Below, piece after piece: positions 9,461 to 19,200 of a DNA stretch of 64,000 nt. The stretch is taken from assembly GCA_964607575.1 (NCBI GenBank), contig CAZSLS010000010.1, positions 4,032-68,031 on the forward strand, in the 5' to 3' direction. Each line of letters starts with the position of its first letter. The stretch's first letter is position 1. The notes under the pieces were generated by a model that did not search any database, was not told where the DNA came from, and worked only from the letters and a program-made list of their open reading frames with translations. Made by a program: the position numbers and the translations under genes. Source of the stretch: BS750m-G57 sp964607575. GTDB taxonomy: Bacteria > Planctomycetota > Phycisphaerae > SM23-33.

Positions 9461-11104
9461 TTACTCGCCCTGGACGTATCGTTGGGCAATGGGCATCCTT
9501 CTGCCCGTGCCGAACGCCCTGGTCGTTACCTTGATAGCAGGCGCCGCCTGCTTTCGCTTATACTCGTTTGCATCGACCATCCGCACCGCACGGTTGACTA
9601 CATCCGGCGCGAAACCTTCGTCGATGATCTGTCTCGCCGTCATGTCTCCTTCAATATACCGTGAAATGACCTCGTCGAGAAGGGGGTAGGGCGGTAGTTT
9701 ATCCTGGTCGAGTTGGTCGGGCTTCAATTCGGCGCTGGGCGCCTTGGTAATTATACCCCGTGGAATGCGGTCTGATCCGGTTTCCGCGTTAAGTTGTTCC
9801 GCCAATTCGTAGACCACCGTCTTCAGCACGTCGCCTATCGGCGCCAGCCCGCCGCACATGTCTCCGTAAAGCGTGCAGTAGCCTGTCGATAACTCGGACT
9901 TATTGCCTGTAGCCAGAGGCAGGTGACCAAATGCGTTGGACACCGCCATAACCAGCGCACCGCGGATCCGGGCCTGGATATTTTCACCGGCGATATCGAG
10001 ATTCCCGCCGGCAAGCACGTCCTCCAGCGACGCCTCAAACGCCGAATGCATCGGTTCGATCGGAACTACCTTGTAGTGTATCCCCAGATTCTGCGCCAGC
10101 AATTCGGCGTCGATCAGGCTGTGATCGCTGCTGTATCTGCTTGGCATGGCCAGGGAGTATACGTTCTCCGGTCCGACCGCATCGGCGGCGAGAGTCGCAA
10201 CCACCGCCGAATCGATACCACCCGAAGAGCCCAGCACCACGCTGCTGAAACCGCACTTGCGAACGTAATCCTTCAGGCCCAGCTTCAAAGCGGACGAGAG
10301 TCTCTCCAACTGGTCGCCGAGTTCCTCGATGGCCTGCGCCCCGCCGATCGGATCGACTTCGAGCAGATCCTCCTGGAAGCCTTTTGCCCGTGCGATTACC
10401 TCACCGCCGGGCGAAATCGCGCAGCTTGTCCCGTCGAAGACCAACTCGTCGTTGCCCCCGACCTGGTTGACGTAGAGTATCGGAAGGGCGCACCGCGTCG
10501 CCTGGCGGGAGAACAGTTTCTCGCGCGTTGCGGCTTTGCCTTGCTCGTACGGGCTGGCGGACATGTTGATTATCATTTCGGCCCCGTCTTCGGCGAGCAT
10601 GGCGATCGGGTCGCGGGCGTACAGTTCGCGCCCCAGTGCATCGGCGTCCCAGAGGTCTTCGCAGATGCTCAGGCCGATCCGCCGCCCGTTGATCTCGATG
10701 CACCCCGGCCGCTTGCCGGGCTCGAAGTACCGCGTCTCGTCGAACACGTCGTAAGTCGGTAGCAGCGTTTTCACGTGTACGCCTTCAACTCGACCGTTTG
10801 CGAGTACCGCCGCGGCGTTCTGCAGCGGTCGGCCGGTGCTGTCGCCGGTCGGGCGGACGAAACCGACCAGCGCCGTTATACCCTCGCAGCGCCGGGCGAG
10901 TTCCTCGACGCCCGCCAGCGAATCGGCTACGAAACCTTCCTTCCTCAGGAGGTCGCGGGGCGGATATCCCACCACCGACAACTCGCCGAAGACGACGAGG
11001 TCGGCGCGGGAGGCCTTCGCGCGGTCGATGAATTCGGACATTCGTGCCACGTTTCCGCGTATGTCGCCGACAATCGGATTGAACTGGGCCAGAGCAATTT
11101 TCAC
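9461..11104 (-). CDS. nadE: Glutamine-dependent NAD+ synthetase
   Basis: This 547-residue two-domain enzyme amidates nicotinic acid adenine dinucleotide with glutamine in the last step of NAD synthesis. The N-terminal nitrilase-type glutaminase carries the triad Glu41 (FGELS), Lys112 (HVKTLLP) and Cys148 (LSICEDLWD). The C-terminal ATP-pyrophosphatase domain has the SSGGIDS loop at 293-299, and TGNKSELSTGYCTLYGD further on. Length and motif order fit a complete bacterial enzyme. It heads a probable three-gene minus-strand transcript with the zinc-ribbon and DUF1638 genes. Confidence 0.96.
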   Translation of the reverse strand: MKIALAQFNPIVGDIRGNVARMSEFIDRAKASRADLVVFGELSVVGYPPRDLLRKEGFVADSLAGVEELARRCEGITALVGFVRPTGDSTGRPLQNAAAVLANGRVEGVHVKTLLPTYDVFDETRYFEPGKRPGCIEINGRRIGLSICEDLWDADALGRELYARDPIAMLAEDGAEMIINMSASPYEQGKAATREKLFSRQATRCALPILYVNQVGGNDELVFDGTSCAISPGGEVIARAKGFQEDLLEVDPIGGAQAIEELGDQLERLSSALKLGLKDYVRKCGFSSVVLGSSGGIDSAVVATLAADAVGPENVYSLAMPSRYSSDHSLIDAELLAQNLGIHYKVVPIEPMHSAFEASLEDVLAGGNLDIAGENIQARIRGALVMAVSNAFGHLPLATGNKSELSTGYCTLYGDMCGGLAPIGDVLKTVVYELAEQLNAETGSDRIPRGIITKAPSAELKPDQLDQDKLPPYPLLDEVISRYIEGDMTARQIIDEGFAPDVVNRAVRMVDANEYKRKQAAPAIKVTTRAFGTGRRMPIAQRYVQGE

Positions 11105-11284
11105 GATACCCCATTTTTACTCGCTGAGGCGTCCGCTTTCACGCAAAAAACCGTAGCTCTTGGTCTTATGTCGTTCAATCCCGGATCGGAAACCCCAAAT
11201 CCCAAATATTTTTCTGCCTTATTTCACTGACCTTGTCAAAGGGTCGATACAGATCAATACGGGGCCGAACAGGAGAATACTGAT

Positions 11285-11641
11285 ATGCTCGAAACTACGA
11301 CAAAAGGTATCGAACGAAGACGACATTCAAGGGCTTCGGTCCATATGGGCGTGCGGTGCATACGGTTAGACCCGCATGAAGGGGACGTAATAGATAAAGT
11401 CGACATGCTCGACCTTTCCCGCAGCGGCGTCGGCGCCGTCAGCGACAACTGGTACTATCCCGGTCAGAAAGTAGTAGTCTGCCTCCCCGCCGCGGACGAT
11501 CGCGGTAAACGCCAGATCCGGGCAACAGTCCGCCGCTGTCTGAGCCGCCAGGAAACCGGATACCGCATCGGTCTGGAATTCGACCACAATTCACTCAATA
11601 CATGGTCAAGCCTGAGTACCAGAGCGGTCGCGGCGGCCTGA
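11285..11641 (+). CDS. PilZ domain protein
   Basis: This 118-residue single-domain protein has the c-di-GMP binding signature of PilZ: an N-terminal arginine cluster (ERRRHSR) and the DLSRSGVG segment, followed by a beta-barrel ending near GYRIGLEFDH. AGGAGA lies 8 bp before the ATG. It stands alone between divergent and convergent neighbours, so its output partner cannot be inferred from context. Confidence 0.9.
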   Translation: MLETTTKGIERRRHSRASVHMGVRCIRLDPHEGDVIDKVDMLDLSRSGVGAVSDNWYYPGQKVVVCLPAADDRGKRQIRATVRRCLSRQETGYRIGLEFDHNSLNTWSSLSTRAVAAA

Positions 11642-11692
11642 ACGATCGCCCCGTCAAACAGTTGACCGCCGCGGGGCCGCGGGGCGGTGATC

Positions 11693-12817
11693 TCACTTCT
11701 TTTTCTGCTGCTTTTTCTTCGCGTCACGCGCCTTCTTTTCCGCGTCGATAACCTCTCTCGAGGATATTACCAACGCGCCGTTCCGTATCTCGAAGCCAAG
11801 TTTGCCCGGCGCTGCTTTTTCCAGCACGCCCGCCAGCACCTTCCCCAGGGTCGCACCGGCCAGGCTGAGGCTGATCGTTTTCTTCATGTCGACCCCGGCG
11901 CCCTTAAGGTACAACCAGTGTACCGAGATATTGGTCTTGGAGTCGTCCCGCAATTGCCGGAATATTTCAGATAGCGGCGCGTCCTTGAATGCAACCTTGC
12001 CGATCTTCTTTTTCAGATCGTCGGGCGTGACCGGCGCCTTTGCTTTGGCGGTCGATTCCTTCGTCTCCACTACGGGATGCATGTTGAGTTTCAGACTGTC
12101 GAAATAAGCGATACGATTGGGCACGGTCTTCTTGATCGTTTCCTTGAGCTTGTCGGGTATTCTTCCGGGCTTGTATCGGTATGCGAAATAGAGCAGGTAG
12201 GTTTCGGCGACGTCTTCCCGCCTGGGGTGACCTTTGGCGTAACCGGAAATGAACTCGGGATCCTTTTTCTGGGCGGCCAGCCAATCCTTGTTGTGGGCGT
12301 GGGGCCCGTCCAGCGACGTGTGCGATGCTTCGTGGTAGAGAGTCTCAGCCAGTATTCCCGCCCTGATGTACGATTCGCCCATACCCGTATGGATCAGTAG
12401 GCCCCTGCCGCCACCGCCGAACGGTTTTTTTGCGGCGTTTATCGTCACTCTGGCGACGTCCTTTCTCAGGGCGAAAGGCATCTGTCCTACAACAAGCAGG
12501 TATTTCTCCGCTTGCTTGCGGGCTTCTTTCTCGTCGAACTCAGGGTTCACCTGGACGATCATTGTCTGCCCGTCATCGAACTTCGCATCAAACATGTATG
12601 CGTTGACGGCGCCTCCTTTACGGGGTCGCCGGTCGGGCAGCCTGCGTTTTTCTCTTCCGGTCGGAGTTATACTCACGAACGCAGACGGGTCTTCAGCGGT
12701 AATGATATTTCGATTGACGAATATCGTACCGCCAAAAGGAGGCCTTGCTTCTGCATATATGAAGGTAAAGGCAACGGTCACGCAGATGTACAGTAGTTTT
12801 CTAATCATTCCAATCAA
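11693..12817 (-). CDS. Secreted HExxH peptidase-like protein with C-terminal STN domain
   Basis: The protein has 374 residues with a signal peptide (1-24). The central region has His162-Glu163-Ala-Ser-His166 (YHEASHT), a zincin HExxH motif, and a likely third ligand Glu205 in EDVAETYL. Residues about 288-355 match the secretin/TonB short N-terminal (STN) fold: FKDAPLSEIFRQL and later LGFEIRNGALVISS. The C-terminus is Lys-rich. A zinc protease coupled to an STN module is an unusual pairing; the substrate is unknown. A GGGAG ribosome site precedes the ATG. The HExxH reading is by motif only. Confidence 0.75.
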   Translation of the reverse strand: MIGMIRKLLYICVTVAFTFIYAEARPPFGGTIFVNRNIITAEDPSAFVSITPTGREKRRLPDRRPRKGGAVNAYMFDAKFDDGQTMIVQVNPEFDEKEARKQAEKYLLVVGQMPFALRKDVARVTINAAKKPFGGGGRGLLIHTGMGESYIRAGILAETLYHEASHTSLDGPHAHNKDWLAAQKKDPEFISGYAKGHPRREDVAETYLLYFAYRYKPGRIPDKLKETIKKTVPNRIAYFDSLKLNMHPVVETKESTAKAKAPVTPDDLKKKIGKVAFKDAPLSEIFRQLRDDSKTNISVHWLYLKGAGVDMKKTISLSLAGATLGKVLAGVLEKAAPGKLGFEIRNGALVISSREVIDAEKKARDAKKKQQKKK

Positions 12818-12925
12818 GCTCCCTTGTCAGGCAGTAGAACGTCAGAGTGCGGGAAATCTTACAATTAATTGTTCAAAAGTCTGATCCCGCCCGCACCTGC
12901 CTTCCCCCGCGTCGGTCTTTCGCCG

Positions 12926-14509
12926 TCACTTGTCGTCGTACTTGGCGATGAGGGAGTCGATCAGGTCCCAGTAAGCTCTTTCCGCCCGCTCCATGCAACC
13001 GTTGGTGTAGTCGGTCAGGAACTCTGCGGCATCAGAGGGAGAGCGTTTGTGCATTTCCAGCGATTTGGCCTCGACAGCCGACTGCCCCGCGAAAAACTTC
13101 GCCTCGAGGGGATCGCGAACCGCCTTTAAGTCTCTGATCATGCTCTGGTAGCGGCGATTGACCATGTTGTCGATTTGGGCGAACGCCCATCGCGCCGACT
13201 TGCGGGTGAAGTTGCGGCGATCGTAGGTTCGCCACGATGTTGGGAAACTACGGACACCGGCGTAGACGGGCACGAAGCAGCTTGTATGTGGATTGTCGAA
13301 GAAAAACCACGCCACCCCGCCGATCGGATCGGGAAGGGACGCGCGCGATTGCGACACGAATCCGTGCGAACAGTCGCGGACGGCGATACCGCGATGGAAC
13401 TTGGTCTTGAGCAGCCGCTCCATGTCGTCGGAAGGAAACGGAGTCGCCAGGCGACTCCCGCGCCAGGCGGGGTTGGCCTCGGGGTCCAGGGGCGTGCCCT
13501 TGAACGTAGATCGCATCAGGGCGATTACATCCTGCACTTTCACTTTCTTCTCCGGCTTGATGGAAAACGGGTAGTCGGTGATTTTCGTGGCGGGGGTCCA
13601 CTTGCCCGACGGAGCGAAGGTCTTGTGGAACATGTACAGGCGATTACGAACGAAAGCCGCCTTCAACGACCAACTGCCCTTGCGCGGCGTGTAAGCTTCC
13701 TGCCAGATAAAAGGCCTCCCGCTCTTTGGATCGTACAATCCGTTGTCGATCGCCGTCTGTTTGTAATTACCGCAGGCCATGAAGAAATCGTCCTTGGTCA
13801 GATCGATCTCCCGGATCCTGCTCAGGTTTGCCATGCAGAAGACATGGTCGTCCGGGACGCGTCTCGCCGCCCACACCGCCCCGGGCTTTCCGCTCTTGGG
13901 GTCCCAATCGCGTCCGACGCTGAATATCTCGAACACCCAGCATTCCCGGGTATCGGCGATCGATAACGATTCGCCCTGGCTCAGGTAGGAACCGAGAAAG
14001 CCGTATTTCTCGGCCAGGGCGCCCATGAGTTTTATCGCTTCGCGCGCCGTCTTCGTCCTTTGCAGAGCGAAAACCTGGAGCTGCTCGATTGTCAGTATGG
14101 CTTTCTTGCCCGGGATGGTTATCAGTTTGCTCTGCTGGGCGAGGGTGCTCTCGCCCATCGCCAACTGGTGTTCGTTCATAAACGGGTATCCCACGTGGAA
14201 GTAGGTATACGTCTTTCGGGCCTGGGGGACCTGGCCGATCTTTACCGGCGCCGCGGTACTCTGGCCGGTGATATTCCAGAAAACATCCGCCATTGCGCCT
14301 TGTGGAAAGGCCTGCCCCGGGATGGCGGTGATGTTGGAGTCGAACATTCCGTCGGCCGTTTGGGAAGTAATTGCAGAACCGTCCGCACTGGCCTTGGGCC
14401 CGACGACGATCACGGTACAGGCGCCGGCGAGGAAACGCTCGGTCAGTACGAGAGCGCAAATGGCGATTGTGATCTTTACTGCTGCTGTGGTGTTGCTTCG
14501 ATTCTTCAC
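12926..14509 (-). CDS. C69-family dipeptidase
   Basis: This 527-residue secreted protein belongs to peptidase family C69 (Ntn-hydrolase dipeptidases). The signal peptide ends at LAGA, exposing Cys31 (CTVIVVGPKASADGS) as the expected N-terminal nucleophile. Family blocks such as YPFMNEHQLAMGEST and CWVFEIFSVG are present. The start is GTG at 14509 and overlaps the stop of the upstream gene in a GTGA, which implies translational coupling. Likely activity is hydrolysis of dipeptides or N-acyl amino acids outside the cytoplasm. Confidence 0.9.
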   Translation of the reverse strand: MKNRSNTTAAVKITIAICALVLTERFLAGACTVIVVGPKASADGSAITSQTADGMFDSNITAIPGQAFPQGAMADVFWNITGQSTAAPVKIGQVPQARKTYTYFHVGYPFMNEHQLAMGESTLAQQSKLITIPGKKAILTIEQLQVFALQRTKTAREAIKLMGALAEKYGFLGSYLSQGESLSIADTRECWVFEIFSVGRDWDPKSGKPGAVWAARRVPDDHVFCMANLSRIREIDLTKDDFFMACGNYKQTAIDNGLYDPKSGRPFIWQEAYTPRKGSWSLKAAFVRNRLYMFHKTFAPSGKWTPATKITDYPFSIKPEKKVKVQDVIALMRSTFKGTPLDPEANPAWRGSRLATPFPSDDMERLLKTKFHRGIAVRDCSHGFVSQSRASLPDPIGGVAWFFFDNPHTSCFVPVYAGVRSFPTSWRTYDRRNFTRKSARWAFAQIDNMVNRRYQSMIRDLKAVRDPLEAKFFAGQSAVEAKSLEMHKRSPSDAAEFLTDYTNGCMERAERAYWDLIDSLIAKYDDK

Positions 14510-16125
14510 GGTTTCCTCGGGGTGAACGTGTGCTGGTCGATTGGTTTGCCATCGAGATCGAAGACTTTCATCACGAGCGAGTTTTTCTTGACCTCGAAGA
14601 TACAGTAATGCCCGTCGCGGGTGGCGATTTTGCAGTGGGGAAGGTCCTGGACGTTCTTGACCTGGCGAGTCTGCCTACCGAGCCCACCGGACCTTCCGAC
14701 GATGATGGTGGGCACGCGCTTGCCCGGCGCCGGTTCGATGCGGGCATAGATCGCAAAAAGGCCCCCGATCGTGGCGGTGACCTTGTGCTTTACCAGCAGG
14801 GGGTCGATGTGCTTTTCCGTGTGGGCGACGCCAAGTCGTGACGATCGTCTCGCTTTCCCGCATCCGGACAGGTGGTGGTTCAGGACGATCACGTAGTCCT
14901 CTTTCGCCTCTTTCAGAATCCCGTCAAGCCATGCGGCGGCGGCGGGCGGGTCCTTTGCCTGGGATTGTGAGAACGCTTCGATGGCCACGAATCGCACCTT
15001 GCCGATAACGGTGGTCCAGTGGCCGAAGTCCTTGTCGTCGGGCGGGAAGTAGAATGTCCGGCTGAATGAGATCGGCGAGAGCATCTCCCTGACGCTGCAC
15101 ACGGGATACAACGGGATGTGCGACAGCGCCGTCCGCCCCTGGGAAAGGAAATCGCGCGTCCACATCCAATCCCAGGCCCGGCAGTTCTGGAAGTTGCCCG
15201 TGTGGATGTAGATCTGGGGTTTCTCTCGCGCCACCACCTTGAACCACTTCTGAAGCGTTGGAGCTTTGTAGACCCACGTGCCTCCGGCCACCATGAACCG
15301 GAAACCTTCGCCGAATACTGGTACGGCGACGTCGTACGGGCCGTACTCTTTCGCGGCCCGACCGGCCTTGACGGTGAGCCGGTAGCGAAAACGCTTTGTC
15401 CCCGTCGGCAGGGGGATACGGGCCTTCAGGACGCGCGATCGGGGGAACTCGACCAATGTGGTATCGCCTGGCGGGTCGAGCGGCTCGGTCGTGACGCTGA
15501 AGGTGCTCGGGATGACTGCTCTTGCGGCGAATGCGAAGTGGTCCGGACCGACCGGGCCCAGCACCGGGTGGCGGTCCAGCATCGCCAAGTCCGCCGATAT
15601 GGTCTCCAACCGCAGCGACGCGGGCAGGGGGTCCTTGGTGTAGCTGAACCAGAAGATCCCCGAAACCGTGAGCGTATTGGCGCCCTTTTTCAGGAGGGCG
15701 GGGTCAATCGTAAGGTAGCGGTAGAGCGTGTAGGGCAGGTGCCCCGACGTGGTGGTCTTACCGTTGATTGCGAGTTTTGCCTCGGTCAGAACCGGGCGGC
15801 TACCGACGTTGTAGCGGTCGACCGAGCGGGCGGTTGTCAGCGTAATGGCCCCCTGGTCGCCGTGCGTGATGAGTTTGAGGGCGCCTACTTTCGCCGGATC
15901 GTCGATGGTGAACGTGGCGCGGGCGGTGACTGCGTCTTTCGGTAACGGAGTGCGCGTGGGGGAGACCATGGGCGCCTTGTCCGAAAACGTCTTCCCGCCG
16001 TCTTTGCTGTATGTCCATTTCGCGGGCAGCGGCGTGCCCTTGGCGCCGCCCGGCGCCGGGTCCGCCGCGGACGTCCGGGCAACAATAGCGATCAGAACAA
16101 TCAAGGCCAGAGAAACTCTTCGCAT
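14506..16125 (-). CDS. Secreted purple-acid-phosphatase-like protein, metal site lost
   Basis: The protein has 539 residues with a signal peptide (1-21), two beta-sandwich domains and a C-terminal calcineurin-like phosphoesterase fold from about 275. In active relatives the metal ligands lie in GD, GD, GNH and GHxHxYxR motifs. Here they read GG at 281-282, TGN at 309-311, VCS at 342-344, and GGLFAIYAR at 454-462. Only NHH near 416 is kept. The fold call rests on FRFMVAGG, EKPQIYIHTG, and HIPLYPV spacing. Most probably a pseudoenzyme. It overlaps the C69 peptidase gene by 4 bp, so the two are likely used together. Confidence 0.75.
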   Translation of the reverse strand: MRRVSLALIVLIAIVARTSAADPAPGGAKGTPLPAKWTYSKDGGKTFSDKAPMVSPTRTPLPKDAVTARATFTIDDPAKVGALKLITHGDQGAITLTTARSVDRYNVGSRPVLTEAKLAINGKTTTSGHLPYTLYRYLTIDPALLKKGANTLTVSGIFWFSYTKDPLPASLRLETISADLAMLDRHPVLGPVGPDHFAFAARAVIPSTFSVTTEPLDPPGDTTLVEFPRSRVLKARIPLPTGTKRFRYRLTVKAGRAAKEYGPYDVAVPVFGEGFRFMVAGGTWVYKAPTLQKWFKVVAREKPQIYIHTGNFQNCRAWDWMWTRDFLSQGRTALSHIPLYPVCSVREMLSPISFSRTFYFPPDDKDFGHWTTVIGKVRFVAIEAFSQSQAKDPPAAAAWLDGILKEAKEDYVIVLNHHLSGCGKARRSSRLGVAHTEKHIDPLLVKHKVTATIGGLFAIYARIEPAPGKRVPTIIVGRSGGLGRQTRQVKNVQDLPHCKIATRDGHYCIFEVKKNSLVMKVFDLDGKPIDQHTFTPRKP

Positions 16126-16254
16126 ATTAGAAGTCCTTTATCGGGAGGGAGGCACTCCTGCACGTATGCTACGGCCCGGCGCCTTTCGGTTCAAGCTTTG
16201 CAGGAGTTCAGCGCGGACCTATACTGAATAGACACGACAAACAGGAGAATACAC

Positions 16255-19200
16255 GTGGCGAGATCTATGTTGAGATTTTCTGTTGCGATGATTATGTGTC
16301 TTGTGTTGGCGGCGAGCCCGGCGATGGCGTCGGACTGGCCTACGTTTCGCAAAGATATCCGGCGTTCGGGCATTACCGACGAGCAACTCGCCCTGCCCCT
16401 GACGCATATCTGGACCTTCCAGGCGCCTTTCCCCCCCAAGCCGGCGTATGGGCATGGCTATCCGAAATCGACGAACTGGGAGGGCGGCGTCGAGAAGCGC
16501 CGGATCGATTTCGACCGGGCCGACAGCGTCGTAGTCGCCGGCGGGAAAGTCTACTTCGGTTCGGTCGGTGACGGTAAGGTCTACTGCGTTGATCCCGCCT
16601 CGGGCAAGGTGCTCTGGACGTTCATGACCGGCGGTCCGGTGCGCCTCGCGCCGACGGTGGCGAACGGACGCGTATACGCCGGGAGCGATGACGGGAATGT
16701 CTATTGCCTGGAGGCCGGCTCCGGAACGCTTGTCTGGAAGTTCCGCGCCGCGCCCGAAGACCACCGCGTGATCGGAAACGGATACCTGATCTCGCTCTGG
16801 CCGGTTCGAACGGGCGTGCTTGTCGAAAAGGGGATCGCCTACTTCGGCGCCGGTATCTTCGCGACCGAGGGCGTGTTCCTGTATGCCGTGGACGCCAAGA
16901 CCGGGCGCCTGATCTGGAAGAACGACCGGGAAGGGGAGCGGCGGATGGCCCAGATCTGCCCGCAGGGATATCTGCTCGCCACGGCGGGGCGTCTCGTCGT
17001 GCCGATGGCGCGCCTGGCGCCGGGGATATACGACAAGAAGACCGGCGAGTTCCTCTTCCGCCTCTCCGTTTACTACGGGGGCGGTACTTTTGCCACGCTG
17101 CGTGACGATCTGCTCTACACGGGCTGGGAGGGGACGCACTGCTTTCCCATATCCGGGCAGGTCCTGCCGAACAATCATGGCACGAGCAGGTCACTCGGTT
17201 CGTTCCCCGGCGGGCAGCTCGTCGTGACGGGCGACACTCTGTATAGCTGTGGTCTGCCCAAGGGCGCGGCTACCAGCGGCGCCGTAAGTGCCCGCAAGTG
17301 GGCGCCCGGGCCCGGAGCCACGGAGAAAGACAAGCGACTGGGCAAGAAGGACCTCAAGGGCAAAACCGGTGCGGAGTGGTCCAACGAGTTCAAGAAAGCC
17401 GAGTCCATCATCCTTGCCGGCGATACGATCTTCGCCGGTGGCGCCGGCGAAGTGCGGGCCATCGGCGCCAAGACCGGTAAAACCCTCTGGACCGGTAAGG
17501 TCAGCGGTACCGCGTTGAGCCTGACCGTCTCGGGCGGGCGACTCTACGTGTCGACCGACAAGGGGAGAATAGTCTGCTTTGCGGGCAAGGGCGCCGCCGC
17601 GGTAGCTGCCAGTGCCAGGAAAGCCAAGATCGACGTATCGCCGCAGGCCAAACGCGCCGCCGATACGATCCTCAAGTTTGCGCCCGAGACGAAGAAGGGT
17701 TTCGCCCTGGTCTACGGGGTGGAAACGGGCGAGTTGGCGCTGGAACTGGCCCGGCGCACTGAGTTGAAGATCTGCGCGGTATCCCCCGACGCGAAAAAAG
17801 TTGCAGCCGCCCGCAAACTGCTGGACGCGGCAGGCGTCTATGGCGGCCGTGTTGTCGTTCAGCAGTGGCCCCTGGAGAAGATCCCCTACACGAAGTACTT
17901 CGCCAATCTTGTCGTGTCGGAGACGGCGCTTCTGACGGGCAAACCGGTCGGATCGGCGAAAGAAGTCCTGCGGATGACAACTCCAGTTCGCGGGAGAGTC
18001 GCGATCGGGGCAAAGGACGCCGCCGGGCTCAAGAAATGGCTGGCGGGTACGCCCATGGCATCGGCGGAACTTGTCAAAAAGGACGGGTTCTGGGCGTTTT
18101 ATGCGCGTCCGGCGCTGAAGGGAGCAAAGCCCTGGACCCACCAATATGGAGTGCCCGGCGCGACGGGCTCCAGTGAAGATGAGCTTGTGCGCGCGCCCTT
18201 CCGCGTGCAGTGGTTCGGCGATCCCGGTCCGGAGCATCTCGTGGACCGCCATTACTGGGCGGCGGCACCGCTGGCATGGGGAGGGCGCCTGTTTGTCTGC
18301 TCCTACAAGAACGTTACGGCGTACGACGCCTACAACGGGGCCGCGTTGTGGACCTATCCGCTCGATAATGCAACCCGCGCGCACATCGCCGACGTGCCGA
18401 GCAACGTGGCGGTCGGGCCTGACGGTTACTTTGTGGCCGTCGACGACACCTGCTACCGCCTCGACCCGGCGACGGGCAATTTGCTCAACAAGTTCAAGGT
18501 TCCTGTCGCTCCCGACGGTAAGAAACGCATGTGGGGATACGTCGGGTACGCAGGCGGCGTGCTGATCGCCTCGCGGACTCTTGGATATCTCCCGATGAAC
18601 AAGTGGCGCAAGTCCCGCGGCGAGGCCGTCGGGTGGTGGTTGTGCAGCGACCTGTTGTTCGCCTTCGACGCCAAGAGCGGGAAGCTGCTCTGGAAGCACG
18701 GGGCACAGTGGTTCCGCCACAATAACATTGTGCTGGGCGGCGGGGCTGTCTTCCTGTCGCAACCGGGCGGGACGCCGGAGCTGCACAAGGCGGCCCTGGC
18801 GGAGACCAAACCGTTTATCGACAAGTTCCCGGAAGAATCCCTGAAGGTGGTGAGAAAACTCTACAGCCCGGCGAAAACGAAAAAGAAGGGCCAGGGAGGC
18901 CCGTACGTTGAGATCGTTTCATCGCTCGACCTGAAGACGGGCAAGCCAAACTGGCAGCGCGTCACGGACTGGACTGTCTGCGGCGGGGGGCGCGGTACGC
19001 TGATCTACAAGAACGGGATACTCCTGCAGTTGTCGGACGTCGGCGGTGACAAGTCCTACTACGGGATGCAGGCGGGACGCTGGACCGGGCGATCGGTGGC
19101 GGCGCGGACAGCGAAGACGGGCGATCTGGTCTGGCTGAAACCGCTGAACTACGCCGCGAGGGCAATCGTTATCGGCGAGACGATCTACGCCGAACCGTGG

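Noticed and set aside
9923..10762. Plus-strand ORF opposite nadE
   Set aside because: Shadow of a well-supported NAD synthetase; no ribosome site or recognisable domain.
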